DNA of 64,000 bases from Pseudomonas reactans (GCF_013385825.1 NZ_JACAPG010000025.1:1-64000); one strand, 5' to 3'. Counted from the stretch's first letter, positions 27,289 through 35,412 are shown. The notes: generated by a model from the letters alone, not told the origin. Numbers and translations: made by a program.

Positions 27289-27549
27289 TTACTTCGGCAT
27301 TGCCCAGGATTGCAACTGGTAGCCACTTTTATCGAGTTCGGCGCGGGCCTGCAACAGCAGGTCTTCCAGTTGTGCCGGGTCGGTATAAGCGCTCGAAGAC
27401 AGTTGTTTGCTGCCGATACGGTTGTTGGTACGGTCGATGACGCTCAGGCTGAGGGCGCCATTGCCATCATGCCAGGCCACGCACTGAAAGGGCTGGAAGG
27501 CACGGTCTGCGATCAAAAGAGCTTCGTTGATGCGGAGCGGGGCGTTCAT
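27289..27549 (-). CDS. Small hypothetical protein
   Basis: An 86-residue cytosolic protein beginning MNAPLRINEALLIADRAF. I do not recognise a characterised family; it looks like a small conserved pseudomonad protein with a helical C-terminus (DPAQLEDLLLQARAELDK). A GAGAGAA sequence sits before ATG 27549. It is convergent with the HAD gene. No functional clue from neighbours. Confidence 0.6.
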   Translation of the reverse strand: MNAPLRINEALLIADRAFQPFQCVAWHDGNGALSLSVIDRTNNRIGSKQLSSSAYTDPAQLEDLLLQARAELDKSGYQLQSWAMPK

Positions 27550-27892
27550 GTGGGGTTCTCTCTCATTGCCCATTCAAGTGAGTGCCGGCGGTTGGGCTGA
27601 CCGTGCGGCGGGTTACTTGTACTGATGCACGATGGCGGGGTACGGGTCACATGTTAGAGCAACTATTTTCGATGTTTAGTGATTAATGTCATGTAAGCGG
27701 CTGTTTTGAAAGCTGAATGAAAGTTTGGGCAACCCTGAACTTTTTTGCGCTAAGCGTAGCGAGATGGCTTTTTGCCCAGACTTATAGCGAAACGGTACAA
27801 GGACAGCGTCAAGACCTTGCTAGTGTTAGCGCCAGGCGTCACAAACCGTTGTTTCTAAATAACTTTAACAATTTTGACGCCAAGGAATAGTC
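27550..27892. other. AT-rich 343-base leader region before the sigma-54 activator
   Basis: No gene is seen. It contains a nested imperfect structure: outer arms TGGGCAA (27726-27732) and TTGCCCA (27772-27778), with an inner perfect CGCTA/TAGCG hairpin around 27748-27761. The region is much richer in A and T than the flanking genes. It must hold the promoters of the minus-strand hypothetical gene and of the regulator; no sigma-54 element was found in it. Confidence 0.5.
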
Positions 27893-29218
27893 ATGGTTGT
27901 TACACCTGTGCAGCGTCGCTTGCTCGTGGTCGACCCCTGTGACGACTGCCATGGGCTATTGCCTGGTTTGCGCACCGCCGGGTGGGAGGTGGACAGCTGT
28001 ACGCTGGAGGCCGTGGGCGACCGATCCTGCGATGTCGGGCTGCTGCGCCTGCAGCCCTACCACCTGGAGCGTCCGGAAGCGGTCAAGGAACTGATCGGCC
28101 GCAGCGGCACTGAATGGATCGCCGTACTCAGCCAGGACGTGCTCCGCCTGCAGAACGTGGGTGACTTCGTCTGCGAATGGTTTTTCGATTTCCATACCTT
28201 GCCCTTCGATGTGGCCCGTGTGCAGGTCACCCTGGGCCGCGCGTTCGGCATGGCACGCCTGCGCGGCAAGGGCCATATGCCGGTGGATGAGCCCGAGCAC
28301 GAGTTGCTGGGGGACAGTCGACCGATCCGCGAACTGCGCAAGTTATTGTCCAAGCTCGCACCCACTGAATCTCCGGTATTGATTCGCGGCGACAGCGGCA
28401 CCGGCAAAGAACTGGTGGCCAAGACCCTGCATCGCCAATCCCAACGTCACGCCAAGCCGTTTGTGGCGATTAACTGCGGGGCGATTCCTGAACACTTGAT
28501 CCAATCCGAATTGTTCGGCCATGAGAAGGGCGCCTTTACCGGCGCCCATCAGCGCAAGGTCGGGCGTATCGAAGCCGCCAACGGTGGCACGTTGTTCCTC
28601 GATGAAATCGGCGATTTACCGATGGAGTTGCAGGCCAATCTGCTGCGGTTTCTGCAGGAGAAACAAATTGAACGCGTCGGCGGCAGCCAACCGATTCCCG
28701 TGGATGTGCGGGTATTGGCGGCCACTCACGTCGACCTGGAAGCAGCGGTAGAGAAGGGCACCTTTCGCGAAGATCTGTATTACCGCCTCAATGTCCTGCA
28801 AGTGGTCACGGCGCCTTTGCGCGATCGGCATGGCGACGTGGCGATGCTGGCCAATCATTTCTCACGTTTCTACAGCCAGGAGACCGGCCGCCGCCCGCGC
28901 AGCTTCAGTGACGATGCGCTGGTGGCAATGGGTGAACACGCCTGGCCGGGTAACGTCCGCGAACTGGCCAACCGCGTCCGTCGCGGCCTGGTACTGGCCG
29001 AAGGGCGCCAGATAGAAGCCGTTGATCTGGGATTGCATGGTCAACAGGCAATTTCGCCGCCGATGGCTACACTGGAAGACTATAAACACCGCGCCGAACG
29101 CCAGGCGCTGTGCGACGTGCTCAATCGGCACAGCGACAACCTGAGTGTCGCAGCCCGTGTACTGGGAGTTTCCCGGCCCACGTTCTACCGGTTGCTGCAC
29201 AAACACCAGATCCGCTAG
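27893..29218 (+). CDS. Sigma-54-dependent transcriptional activator with VpsR-like N-terminal domain
   Basis: A 441-residue enhancer-binding protein. Residues 1-130 form a degenerate receiver-like domain (LVVDPCDD at the start) without a clear phospho-acceptor aspartate, resembling the VpsR/FleQ type. The AAA+ core has GDSGTGKELVAKTLH (from about 166) and the sigma-54 contact loop GAFTGA (about 213), and a Fis-type helix-turn-helix lies at 400-441 (LSVAARVLGVSRPTFYRLL). AAGGAA precedes ATG 27893. It converges on fapF, and the fap promoter has a sigma-54 element, so it is the best local candidate for fap activator. Confidence 0.88.
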   Translation: MVVTPVQRRLLVVDPCDDCHGLLPGLRTAGWEVDSCTLEAVGDRSCDVGLLRLQPYHLERPEAVKELIGRSGTEWIAVLSQDVLRLQNVGDFVCEWFFDFHTLPFDVARVQVTLGRAFGMARLRGKGHMPVDEPEHELLGDSRPIRELRKLLSKLAPTESPVLIRGDSGTGKELVAKTLHRQSQRHAKPFVAINCGAIPEHLIQSELFGHEKGAFTGAHQRKVGRIEAANGGTLFLDEIGDLPMELQANLLRFLQEKQIERVGGSQPIPVDVRVLAATHVDLEAAVEKGTFREDLYYRLNVLQVVTAPLRDRHGDVAMLANHFSRFYSQETGRRPRSFSDDALVAMGEHAWPGNVRELANRVRRGLVLAEGRQIEAVDLGLHGQQAISPPMATLEDYKHRAERQALCDVLNRHSDNLSVAARVLGVSRPTFYRLLHKHQIR

Positions 29219-29231
29219 GGCGGGTAAACCG

Positions 29232-29269
29232 AAAAGCCCCGCAACGACCCTTATCGTTGCGGGGCTTTT
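29232..29269. terminator. Bidirectional intrinsic terminator between the regulator and fapF
   Basis: A perfect 16-bp hairpin (29232-29247 with 29254-29269) has four As at its left edge and four Ts at its right, around a 6-base loop. It lies 13 bases after the regulator stop and can also stop transcription arriving from fapF on the minus strand. Confidence 0.92.
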
Positions 29270-29284
29270 CCTTGCTCCGAAGAC

Positions 29285-29386
29285 CTGTAGGAGCGAGCTT
29301 GCTCGCGAAAAACGCAATGGCACCGCGTTTATCCTGGCACCACGCGTCATGGTGGGGGACCTTCGCGGGCAAGCCCGCTCCTACAG
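29285..29386. repeat. REP doublet (GAGCGAGCTTGCTCGCG type)
   Basis: Two inverted REP units, CTGTAGGAGCGAGCTTGCTC at the left and its near-complement (GGGCAAGCCCGCTCCTACAG) at the right, flank a 50-base spacer. This is the mobile REPIN arrangement typical of the P. fluorescens group. It lies between the terminator and the fapF stop. Confidence 0.9.
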
Positions 29387-29395
29387 CGTTTGTGG

Positions 29396-30700
29396 TTAGA
29401 AGTAGTACGGAAATTTCAGACTAAACGTGAAGTCCGGCGCATCATCCGTCATGCCGATCGCCAGGTTCGGCACAATCGTCAGGTTTTCCGACGCCGCAAT
29501 CGTCATGCCCACGTTGAAGTAACCGGCGTTGGCATCGCTGGACACCACCGATTGCCAGTCCCCGCCATTCGGCTTGAGCTTGCTTTTGCGCTGGATCAGG
29601 TCGGACACCGAGAACGACATACTCATCTTCTCGTTGAGTGCAAAGGCAACGCCGACGCCCAGTTGGAAGCTGTCGCCCAGGCTGACTTTGCCGCCGACTT
29701 TCTGGTTGACGTCACTGCTGATGTCATCAAACGACTCTTCGAAGTTGTGGGTGTAGGAGAACGAGCCGAACAGCACCGCCGGGTCGAAGGTCTTGACCAG
29801 CGAGATCCCTGGGGTGATCGACCACACACCATTACCCGTCGGCAGGTTTTCCGGTACATACAGGTTGTCGTTGGCGGTTGAGCGCACCAGCTTGATGCCG
29901 AACGGTTCTTTACCCGTCGGCGCCTTGACGCGTACCGACACCACGGCATCGGGCAGGGTGGGGGTTTCATCCAGGAACTTGTACGCCACACCGAAGTTGA
30001 CGTCGCCGATGGTCGGGTCGCGGCTCACCGACTCTTCCGAGGTGGCGTTGGCGTTGTTACCCGCACCGCCGGACTGGTAGGTCGACTCGCGGTACACCAC
30101 CGGCACGTTCACGTCGAACTGCCAGCGGTTGTCGACGTTATAGCGACCGGTCAGGTCAAGCGTCCAGTTATCCGCCTTGATTCGATCCAGGTTGATATTA
30201 CCGAGGAAGATCGAGTCCAGCGCCAGGAAACCGTTGAGGGTGAGCTGACGTGCATCGTAGCGCGCGTAGGTAATACCGGTTTCAAAGCTGAACTTGCCGT
30301 TGCCAAAGAAACCGCTGGCTTCGTTGTAGAGGTTGCTCACGCTCTGCGCCGGCGCCGAATCATCCTTGAGCGACTGGCCGTAGGAACTACCGCCGCCGCC
30401 CGCACCACCGGATGCCGCTGCCGCGCCAGTACCGGCGACGGTGGCACCGCTGGCTTTCTGGAAGTCCGCCGGGGATTTGGCCAAGCGTTTCGGTGGCGGG
30501 GCCGCCGGTTGATCCTCCACCTGACGCACCCGTTGCTCCAACACTGCCAAGGCTTTTTGCTGCACTTCGTACCGCTGCTTGAGTTCCAGAAGCTCCTGTT
30601 TGAGGGTCTCGATATCGGCGTCCGGCGCGGCATACAGAACGGATGCGGGCAAGAGCGTACTTAAACAGACCACCGCACGTAGCGATAACGATCGATGCAT
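29396..30700 (-). CDS. fapF: FapF, outer-membrane amyloid secretion channel
   Basis: A 434-residue protein with a signal peptide (cleavage near LYAAPDA), a periplasmic coiled-coil segment at about 28-65 (LKQELLELKQRYEVQQKAL), an alanine/glycine-rich linker near 90-120, and a C-terminal beta-barrel of roughly 290 residues ending in FTFSLKFPYYF. This plan matches FapF, the trimeric channel that exports FapB, FapC and FapE. It is the last gene of fapABCDEF. Confidence 0.93.
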   Translation of the reverse strand: MHRSLSLRAVVCLSTLLPASVLYAAPDADIETLKQELLELKQRYEVQQKALAVLEQRVRQVEDQPAAPPPKRLAKSPADFQKASGATVAGTGAAAASGGAGGGGSSYGQSLKDDSAPAQSVSNLYNEASGFFGNGKFSFETGITYARYDARQLTLNGFLALDSIFLGNINLDRIKADNWTLDLTGRYNVDNRWQFDVNVPVVYRESTYQSGGAGNNANATSEESVSRDPTIGDVNFGVAYKFLDETPTLPDAVVSVRVKAPTGKEPFGIKLVRSTANDNLYVPENLPTGNGVWSITPGISLVKTFDPAVLFGSFSYTHNFEESFDDISSDVNQKVGGKVSLGDSFQLGVGVAFALNEKMSMSFSVSDLIQRKSKLKPNGGDWQSVVSSDANAGYFNVGMTIAASENLTIVPNLAIGMTDDAPDFTFSLKFPYYF

Positions 30701-30749
30701 GAAATAAGCCGTCCTTTTCTAATGCGTAAGTGTCGAGGGTCAGCGTAGT

Positions 30750-31493
30750 TCAATAACCGAGAGTGCGTAGGCCTTTGAGTTGATCCAGATTGCAATTCAA
30801 TGCCGGGTTGTTCAGCCCGTTATTCATCACCACATTGAGTTGGGTCATGTTGCTGACGAAGTTTCTGTCACCCGTCAAGACGGTGCCTTGCAGCACCTGG
30901 CCGCCGCCAATCTGCTGAAGGCTATTGCCTTGGTTGTGGTTGCCCTGGATCGCCATCTGCAAGCCGCCATTGTTGGCCGATACGCTCACACGGCCTGCGG
31001 CGCTGTCACCGGTGACGGTGCCGCCGGCGACCAGTACTTTTCCGGATTGCACCGCGTTGGAGGGCGCGAAGCCGTTCTCGGTGACGTTAATGCCGACATT
31101 GTTGTAGGCGGTGTTGCCGTCGCCGGCGGTGCGCACGCTTTGGGTCACGCCTGTGCCTGAGCTCAGGCCGGCGCCTCCGCTGACATTACCGGTGCCAGTG
31201 TTGGGATTGGTGCCCGTGCCTGTCGAACCGGTGGTCTGCACGTAAAATTGAGGGGTGATGGTGGAAGAGTCGACTTGCATGCTGGCCTTGCCAGTGATGG
31301 TGTCACCCACGGCGTTGGTCCAGGTGCTGCTCATGACAATACCGAAGCTGATAATCCGCCCCGGCATCACATAACGGCCGCGCAGCTCGGCCATTTCCGA
31401 GTCCTTGAGTTCGATCGGCTTGAACGCCGATGAAGCATAAGCGGGCATTGAGGCTGCCAGACACAAGACCGTCAGCCAACGGGAAGTGTTCAT
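30750..31493 (-). CDS. fapE: FapE, minor fibre/extracellular Fap component
   Basis: A 247-residue secreted protein with a signal peptide ending near PAYASS. The N-terminal part carries a folded FKPIELKDSEMAELRGRYVMPG segment, the middle is Gly/Thr/Ser/Asn-rich, and the C-terminal part has an NxGxxxQ-like stretch (MAIQGNHNQGNSLQQIGGGQ) reminiscent of the FapB/C repeats. A single-cysteine end segment (NCNLDQLKG) follows. In studied strains FapE is exported by FapF and found in the fibre in small amounts. GGAG precedes the start. Confidence 0.9.
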   Translation of the reverse strand: MNTSRWLTVLCLAASMPAYASSAFKPIELKDSEMAELRGRYVMPGRIISFGIVMSSTWTNAVGDTITGKASMQVDSSTITPQFYVQTTGSTGTGTNPNTGTGNVSGGAGLSSGTGVTQSVRTAGDGNTAYNNVGINVTENGFAPSNAVQSGKVLVAGGTVTGDSAAGRVSVSANNGGLQMAIQGNHNQGNSLQQIGGGQVLQGTVLTGDRNFVSNMTQLNVVMNNGLNNPALNCNLDQLKGLRTLGY

Positions 31494-31531
31494 CTTCTGC
31501 TCCTGGAGCGTCCTGCCCCTTATTGCGCTTC

Positions 31532-32212
31532 TTAGAAGAAGTCGCTCTGGATGAAACCGAAGTCCATCAGCTCGGCATCGCCTACGGGCCTGAACTCATT
31601 CAGCTGGTTCTTGGCGGTCAGCGGCATGGGTGGGTCGAGCAGGGCGTTGGCCTTGTCGTAACCTTCACCCAGCACGGCGAAGACGATGCCATTCCAACCT
31701 TTGATGAAGTCGTCATGTGAATAGCGCTTGTGGCCCAATACTGGGTCGCCGATATAGACCCAATCCTTGTCCGCGCGCTGAAGTACCACGAAGTGCTTGT
31801 AGCCACGAATCTCCAACAGCACCACCACAGGGATTTTCACGGTCACCAGGGTGTCTGGCCCGATCTTGTAGCCCCGGGCACGCATGCCGATGCTTTCGAG
31901 GTAGCGCTTCATGTCCAGCATGGAAAAGCCCTGGGTGCGTACCAGGTCCTGGTCTGCATTGACCAGCATGCCTTTGATCACGTGAGCTTCGTCGACGTCC
32001 AGCCAATAACCCTGGCGCAGGATGGTGGCGAGTGCCGCAGCACCGCAGCTGAAATCGGTTTTCTGTTCCACCAGGTTGGCGAACCGGCGTTCACGGATGC
32101 TCTCGACCTTCTTGTAGATGACTGCACCGCCAGGCATGGCGGAGATCGCCATGGTGCCTGCCCAGATCGGGCCGGTGAGCAGCATCAAGAGGATGAGGGT
32201 CGCGAGGCGCAT
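31532..32212 (-). CDS. fapD: FapD, C39-type cysteine protease
   Basis: A 226-residue periplasmic protein with a signal peptide (MRLATLILLMLLTGPIWAG). Its papain-like C39 triad is visible as Cys56 in DFSCGAAALAT, His140 in YKHFVVLQ and Asp156 in IGDP. FapD is needed for Fap secretion, probably processing FapF or another component. The start at 32212 leaves a 60-base gap to fapC that holds an intrinsic terminator, so fapD expression depends on readthrough. An in-frame upstream ATG at 32260 would overlap that hairpin and gives no signal peptide. Confidence 0.92.
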   Translation of the reverse strand: MRLATLILLMLLTGPIWAGTMAISAMPGGAVIYKKVESIRERRFANLVEQKTDFSCGAAALATILRQGYWLDVDEAHVIKGMLVNADQDLVRTQGFSMLDMKRYLESIGMRARGYKIGPDTLVTVKIPVVVLLEIRGYKHFVVLQRADKDWVYIGDPVLGHKRYSHDDFIKGWNGIVFAVLGEGYDKANALLDPPMPLTAKNQLNEFRPVGDAELMDFGFIQSDFF

Positions 32213-32240
32213 GATCGTCTGACCTGATGGACACTGAAAT

Positions 32241-32266
32241 AAAAAGGGCCTTGTTGCCAAGGCCCC
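32241..32266 (-). terminator. Intrinsic terminator inside the fap operon, after fapC
   Basis: On the minus strand an 8-bp GC-rich stem (32258-32265 with 32246-32253) closes a GCAA tetraloop and is followed by TTTTT. It begins 7 bases after the fapC stop and ends 28 bases before fapD. A hairpin this good should terminate a good share of transcripts, leaving more fapABC than fapDEF mRNA. Confidence 0.88.
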
Positions 32267-32272
32267 GTTGGA

Positions 32273-33013
32273 TCAGAAGCGCACGCCGCTGGAGCAGACG
32301 CTGCAACCTTGGCCTACAGATAGGCTGTTGCTGGCTTGGTTGCCGGCACCGGATTGCAGGTTCACACCGATGTTGCCGGAGTTGTTGTTGATCGAGTTGT
32401 CAGCACTGGCGTTGTTCGAAACGTATTGAGGTTTGCCGCCATGATGGCCGTACCCGGTGGCAGCGGTGTTGAGGTAGTTGTTGGCGAGCGAGTTTTGTTC
32501 GGTGTTGGCAGCCGCTGCGATGTTTTTGCCATCAGCCGTGGTGATTGCCAGGTTGTTTTTGCCTTGGTTGCCTTGACCTGCCTGGCCGTTGTAACCCACG
32601 TTGCCGGAGTTATGGTTAACGGATCTATCCAGGGAAGCGTTGTTTTGGGTCCCTTTGTTTACGAAGTTGTTCAGCGCGCTGTTTTGATTCACATCGACTA
32701 CAGCGAACACGGTTGCAAAGTCGCCTTTGGCGCTGGAGATGGCGCCAGAGTTATCGGCCTGGTTGCCACTGCCGGCCTGAATGTTGACGCCGGTGTTACC
32801 GCTGTTGTAGGTGACCGAACCATCGGCAGAGGCGTTGTTTTCGGTTTTTGTATCATCAAACTTGTTACCGACGCTGTTTTGTACATCCGTAACCACGGAG
32901 GCAACCACACCGGTTGGTTGAGGCGCAGGGTGCCAGCCACCTGCTTGAGCAGCAGCAGCCATGAGTGCGGCGAGAGCGAAAACCATTGGTTTCAGGGCCA
33001 TTTGAGGTTTCAT
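32273..33013 (-). CDS. fapC: FapC, major functional amyloid subunit
   Basis: A 246-residue secreted protein. The signal peptide ends near AAAQAGG. Three imperfect repeats rich in Asn, Gly, Gln and Ser lie at about 58-93, 123-157 and 199-232, each following NNAS...(N)SGN.G.N.Q.G.GNQ. They are separated by linkers of about 29 and 41 residues. The C-terminal CSVC (237-240) is the FapC CxxC signature. It forms the cross-beta fibre of Pseudomonas biofilms. AAGGAG precedes the start. Confidence 0.96.
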   Translation of the reverse strand: MKPQMALKPMVFALAALMAAAAQAGGWHPAPQPTGVVASVVTDVQNSVGNKFDDTKTENNASADGSVTYNSGNTGVNIQAGSGNQADNSGAISSAKGDFATVFAVVDVNQNSALNNFVNKGTQNNASLDRSVNHNSGNVGYNGQAGQGNQGKNNLAITTADGKNIAAAANTEQNSLANNYLNTAATGYGHHGGKPQYVSNNASADNSINNNSGNIGVNLQSGAGNQASNSLSVGQGCSVCSSGVRF

Positions 33014-33080
33014 GGTGTTTCTCCTTGCTTCTAATTAGTTGGTTAAGTGTTGGTACGGTCTAACTAGTGCTACCAAGCAG

Positions 33081-33632
33081 TTACTTGATAGTGATGCCCA
33101 GGGTGTTAGCCACTCGGTTCCCCACCCCAGCACTCTGGTTCACCTGAATCACTCCTCGGCTGCCGGTGAAGGCCTGGTCGCTTGTCACGACCTGGCGGCT
33201 GCCAGTGGTGGGGGTGAGCCCTGAGTCGGTTGCCAGCGTCGTCGTGTTCTGTTGCAACAGGACGCTGTCGTCGATGCTTTGCGGGCCAGGGTTGACGCTG
33301 ATCCGCACGGCATTGACTAATTGGTTGTTGGCCCCGGCGGACTGGTTGACGCCCAACATGCCGTTGCCATTGCTGAAAGAAGTGCCCTCGATCGCCGCCT
33401 TGGCGTTCAGGGACGGGTCGACGTTGCCGTCCATCCTCTGGATATTGCTGGTGGTCGCCTGGCCGCCGAGCGCGACGGCGCGGTTGTTGGCGGTTTGCTG
33501 TTGATTGCCCGCGGCCTGGTTGACCATCAGGTTGCCGCGGTAGTCTTTACCGCTGTTGTTGATCACCGCGGTGTTGTCCGCCATTACTGCGGTGCTGCCC
33601 AGCAGGGCCAGAATGAGCAGGGAGCGGTTCAT
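33081..33632 (-). CDS. fapB: FapB, minor amyloid subunit/nucleator
   Basis: A 183-residue secreted protein with a signal peptide ending VMADN. Three repeats built on (G)xxxVNQ(S/A)AGxxxxxxN are at about 31-53, 90-113 and 158-182, the same design as FapC with shorter units. FapB is thought to nucleate FapC fibres. Its ATG overlaps the fapA stop by one base (TAATG), so the two are translationally coupled. Confidence 0.94.
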   Translation of the reverse strand: MNRSLLILALLGSTAVMADNTAVINNSGKDYRGNLMVNQAAGNQQQTANNRAVALGGQATTSNIQRMDGNVDPSLNAKAAIEGTSFSNGNGMLGVNQSAGANNQLVNAVRISVNPGPQSIDDSVLLQQNTTTLATDSGLTPTTGSRQVVTSDQAFTGSRGVIQVNQSAGVGNRVANTLGITIK

Positions 33633-34087
33633 TATTTGCCCCCCATCATGCTGCCGATGTTGTTGAGGGGCGCCAGGCCACGCTGGATCGAGTCGCTGAT
33701 CTGCCCACCCATGCTGCCGCTGCCACCCGAGCGGCTGGCGGCTGCGCCAGCCCCCAGGGTAGACATACTGTTTTGTGTGGCACTCAAGCCGGTGAGGTTG
33801 CCGTTGGGCTGCATGGCGCGAGTGATACCCAAGCCGCTATTGATGTTCCCGAAATCACGGTCGGTCAGTTCGCCCGAGAGGGCGCTGTTGATTTCTCGGC
33901 TTGGATTGACGTTGGCGGTCTGGGGATAAGGATCGGGGCCAAAGGAGGCTCGGCCATACATGTGGCCTTGTACGTCGCGGCCTGTCACGATCACGCCGTC
34001 ACCCGCCAGGGCTGGAACACTGATGCTGGCGCTGAGTACACAGCTGATCAGCAGTACCTGCATCGAACCTTGAGTGAGTGTGATCAC
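33632..34087 (-). CDS. fapA: FapA, chaperone-like Fap protein
   Basis: A 151-residue periplasmic protein and the first gene of the operon. The signal peptide ends VPALAG, followed by DGVIVTGRDVQGHMYG and a Gly/Ser-rich tail. FapA affects the FapB/FapC ratio in fibres and probably shields the subunits. The start is taken as GTG 34087, which has AAGGA 8 bases upstream; ATG 34063 (with a weaker AAGG) would give a shorter but still functional signal peptide. Confidence 0.9.
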   Translation of the reverse strand: MITLTQGSMQVLLISCVLSASISVPALAGDGVIVTGRDVQGHMYGRASFGPDPYPQTANVNPSREINSALSGELTDRDFGNINSGLGITRAMQPNGNLTGLSATQNSMSTLGAGAAASRSGGSGSMGGQISDSIQRGLAPLNNIGSMMGGK

Positions 34088-34140
34088 GGCGGCGTTCCTT
34101 ATTCTTCGCGCTGACCCTAAACAGCGCTGTAAGGGATAGA

Positions 34141-34155
34141 GCAGAAGCCGTGCCG
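34141..34155 (-). promoter_or_regulatory. Sigma-54 (-24/-12) promoter of fapABCDEF
   Basis: The minus strand reads CGGCACGGCTTCTGC, which keeps the invariant GG-N10-GC of sigma-54 promoters and matches most of TGGCAC-N5-TTGC. It would place the transcript start near 34129, about 40 bases before the fapA start. A sigma-54 activator gene sits at the far end of the operon, and an inverted repeat suited to activator binding lies upstream. Confidence 0.72.
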
Positions 34156-34216
34156 CTTTTTATTTTGTGTTGTTATTCAAGGCGTTGAAGATATTGATGG
34201 GCAAAGTGATGGCAAC

Positions 34217-34238
34217 GCTGTTTCAGGCATGAAACAGC
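34217..34238. promoter_or_regulatory. Candidate enhancer (UAS) palindrome for the fap promoter
   Basis: A perfect inverted repeat GCTGTTTC-N6-GAAACAGC lies 62 bases upstream of the -24 element. Distance and dyad symmetry fit binding of a dimeric sigma-54 activator. Two further CAGCGCTG palindromes lie at 34122-34129 (near the start point) and 34294-34301. Assignment to a particular regulator is inference. Confidence 0.55.
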
Positions 34239-34416
34239 ACCCCAGCCATTCGCACCTCGCCAGCCACTGCGCAAACGCTTCACTCGGTTGTATCAGCGCT
34301 GTAACACCACCGATGACGAAACGATGAATCCGCTACGCACGGGCGCTTCAGGGCAGGGGGGTGTTAAAAAAACGGACACTTCAGGCGTGGCGAAGCCCAC
34401 CGCTGTGTGCAGAGGC

Positions 34417-35412
34417 TCAGCTTTTCGGCGTTTTACGCGGGATGGCGTTGAGTACGGGGTTGCCGTCCTGGTTCTGGGTCAGGTAGACCGGCAAAACCTT
34501 GGGCAGGGAGGGCACGAGGTTGTTGACCTCGTTGATGTTGTAGATGCCGCCGATGCGAATCGTGCCGGTGTTGGCGTCGGCCAGCATCACCGGTTTGCTC
34601 AGGTAGCGGTTGATCAGCGGCAACGCGTCGGCCAGGGCCAGGTTGTCGAGGATCAGCTTGCCCTGGCGCCAGGCCAGGGCGGTGTCATTGGGGTTGATCG
34701 TCCTTACGCGCGGCGTGGCATCGCCTTGTTGGTAGTTGGCCTGCATGCCGGGCGTGAGCGGCACGCTGCCATGCACTTTGTCGCTGGAGATCTGCACCGA
34801 ACCTTCGAGCAGCATCACGCGCACCTGGTCTTCATACTTCCACACGTTGAACTGAGTGCCCGTGACCCGCACCTGGCCTTCGCCGGCGTGCACGATAAAG
34901 GGATGGGCGCTGTCATGGCTGACGTTGAAGAACGCTTCACCTTTTTTCAGCGTGATACGGCGCTGGTCCTTGTAGTTGCTGTAGACCAGTTCGGTGCCCA
35001 GGTTTAGCTCCACCTGGCTGCCGTCACCCAAGGTGATCTGGCGCAGACCATTGGCGGCATCGTAGCGTTCATAGGAACTGGGCAGCCAGCCGGCTTCCCA
35101 ACCGGTGAAGGCTGCCAGGGGCAGGGCGGCCAGGCAGATCGCCGCCGCCACGGCGTAGGTGCGTAAGCGGCTGCGGGGTTTGAACGGCACTACGACCGGC
35201 GTGGGTTCGTGGCGGGGGAGGTGGTCGGCAACGTCCCAGATCTCCAGCATCGCCGCGTATTCAAAGGCATGCAGCGGATGGGAATCGTGCCACTGTTCAA
35301 AAGCCTGACGTTCACCCGTGGTGCAATCACCCGCGTGCAGGCGCATGCACCAATGCGCGGCAGCGTCGGTGATGGCGTCGTATTCGGCTTCTGAAAGTGA
35401 CTTTTCGCTCAT
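34417..35412 (-). CDS. FecR-type anti-sigma/sigma-regulator protein without a paired fecI
   Basis: A 331-residue FecR family protein. Residues 1-60 form the cytosolic DUF4880-like part (WCMRLHAGDCTTGERQAFEQW), a transmembrane helix is at about 84-103, and the periplasmic FecR domain follows (LGDGSQVELNLGTELVYS, VTGTQFNVWKYEDQVRV). FecR proteins relay outer-membrane receptor signals to an ECF sigma factor, but no sigma factor gene adjoins it and the only TonB receptor in the window lacks a signalling domain. Start 35412 has AGGATGA before it. The 330-base gap to fapA is the fap control region. Confidence 0.88.
   Translation of the reverse strand: MSEKSLSEAEYDAITDAAAHWCMRLHAGDCTTGERQAFEQWHDSHPLHAFEYAAMLEIWDVADHLPRHEPTPVVVPFKPRSRLRTYAVAAAICLAALPLAAFTGWEAGWLPSSYERYDAANGLRQITLGDGSQVELNLGTELVYSNYKDQRRITLKKGEAFFNVSHDSAHPFIVHAGEGQVRVTGTQFNVWKYEDQVRVMLLEGSVQISSDKVHGSVPLTPGMQANYQQGDATPRVRTINPNDTALAWRQGKLILDNLALADALPLINRYLSKPVMLADANTGTIRIGGIYNINEVNNLVPSLPKVLPVYLTQNQDGNPVLNAIPRKTPKS

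Noticed and set aside
34288..35007. 239-codon plus-strand frame across the fap control region and fecR
   Set aside because: It is antisense to the clear FecR gene, and its first part overlaps the regulatory palindromes.
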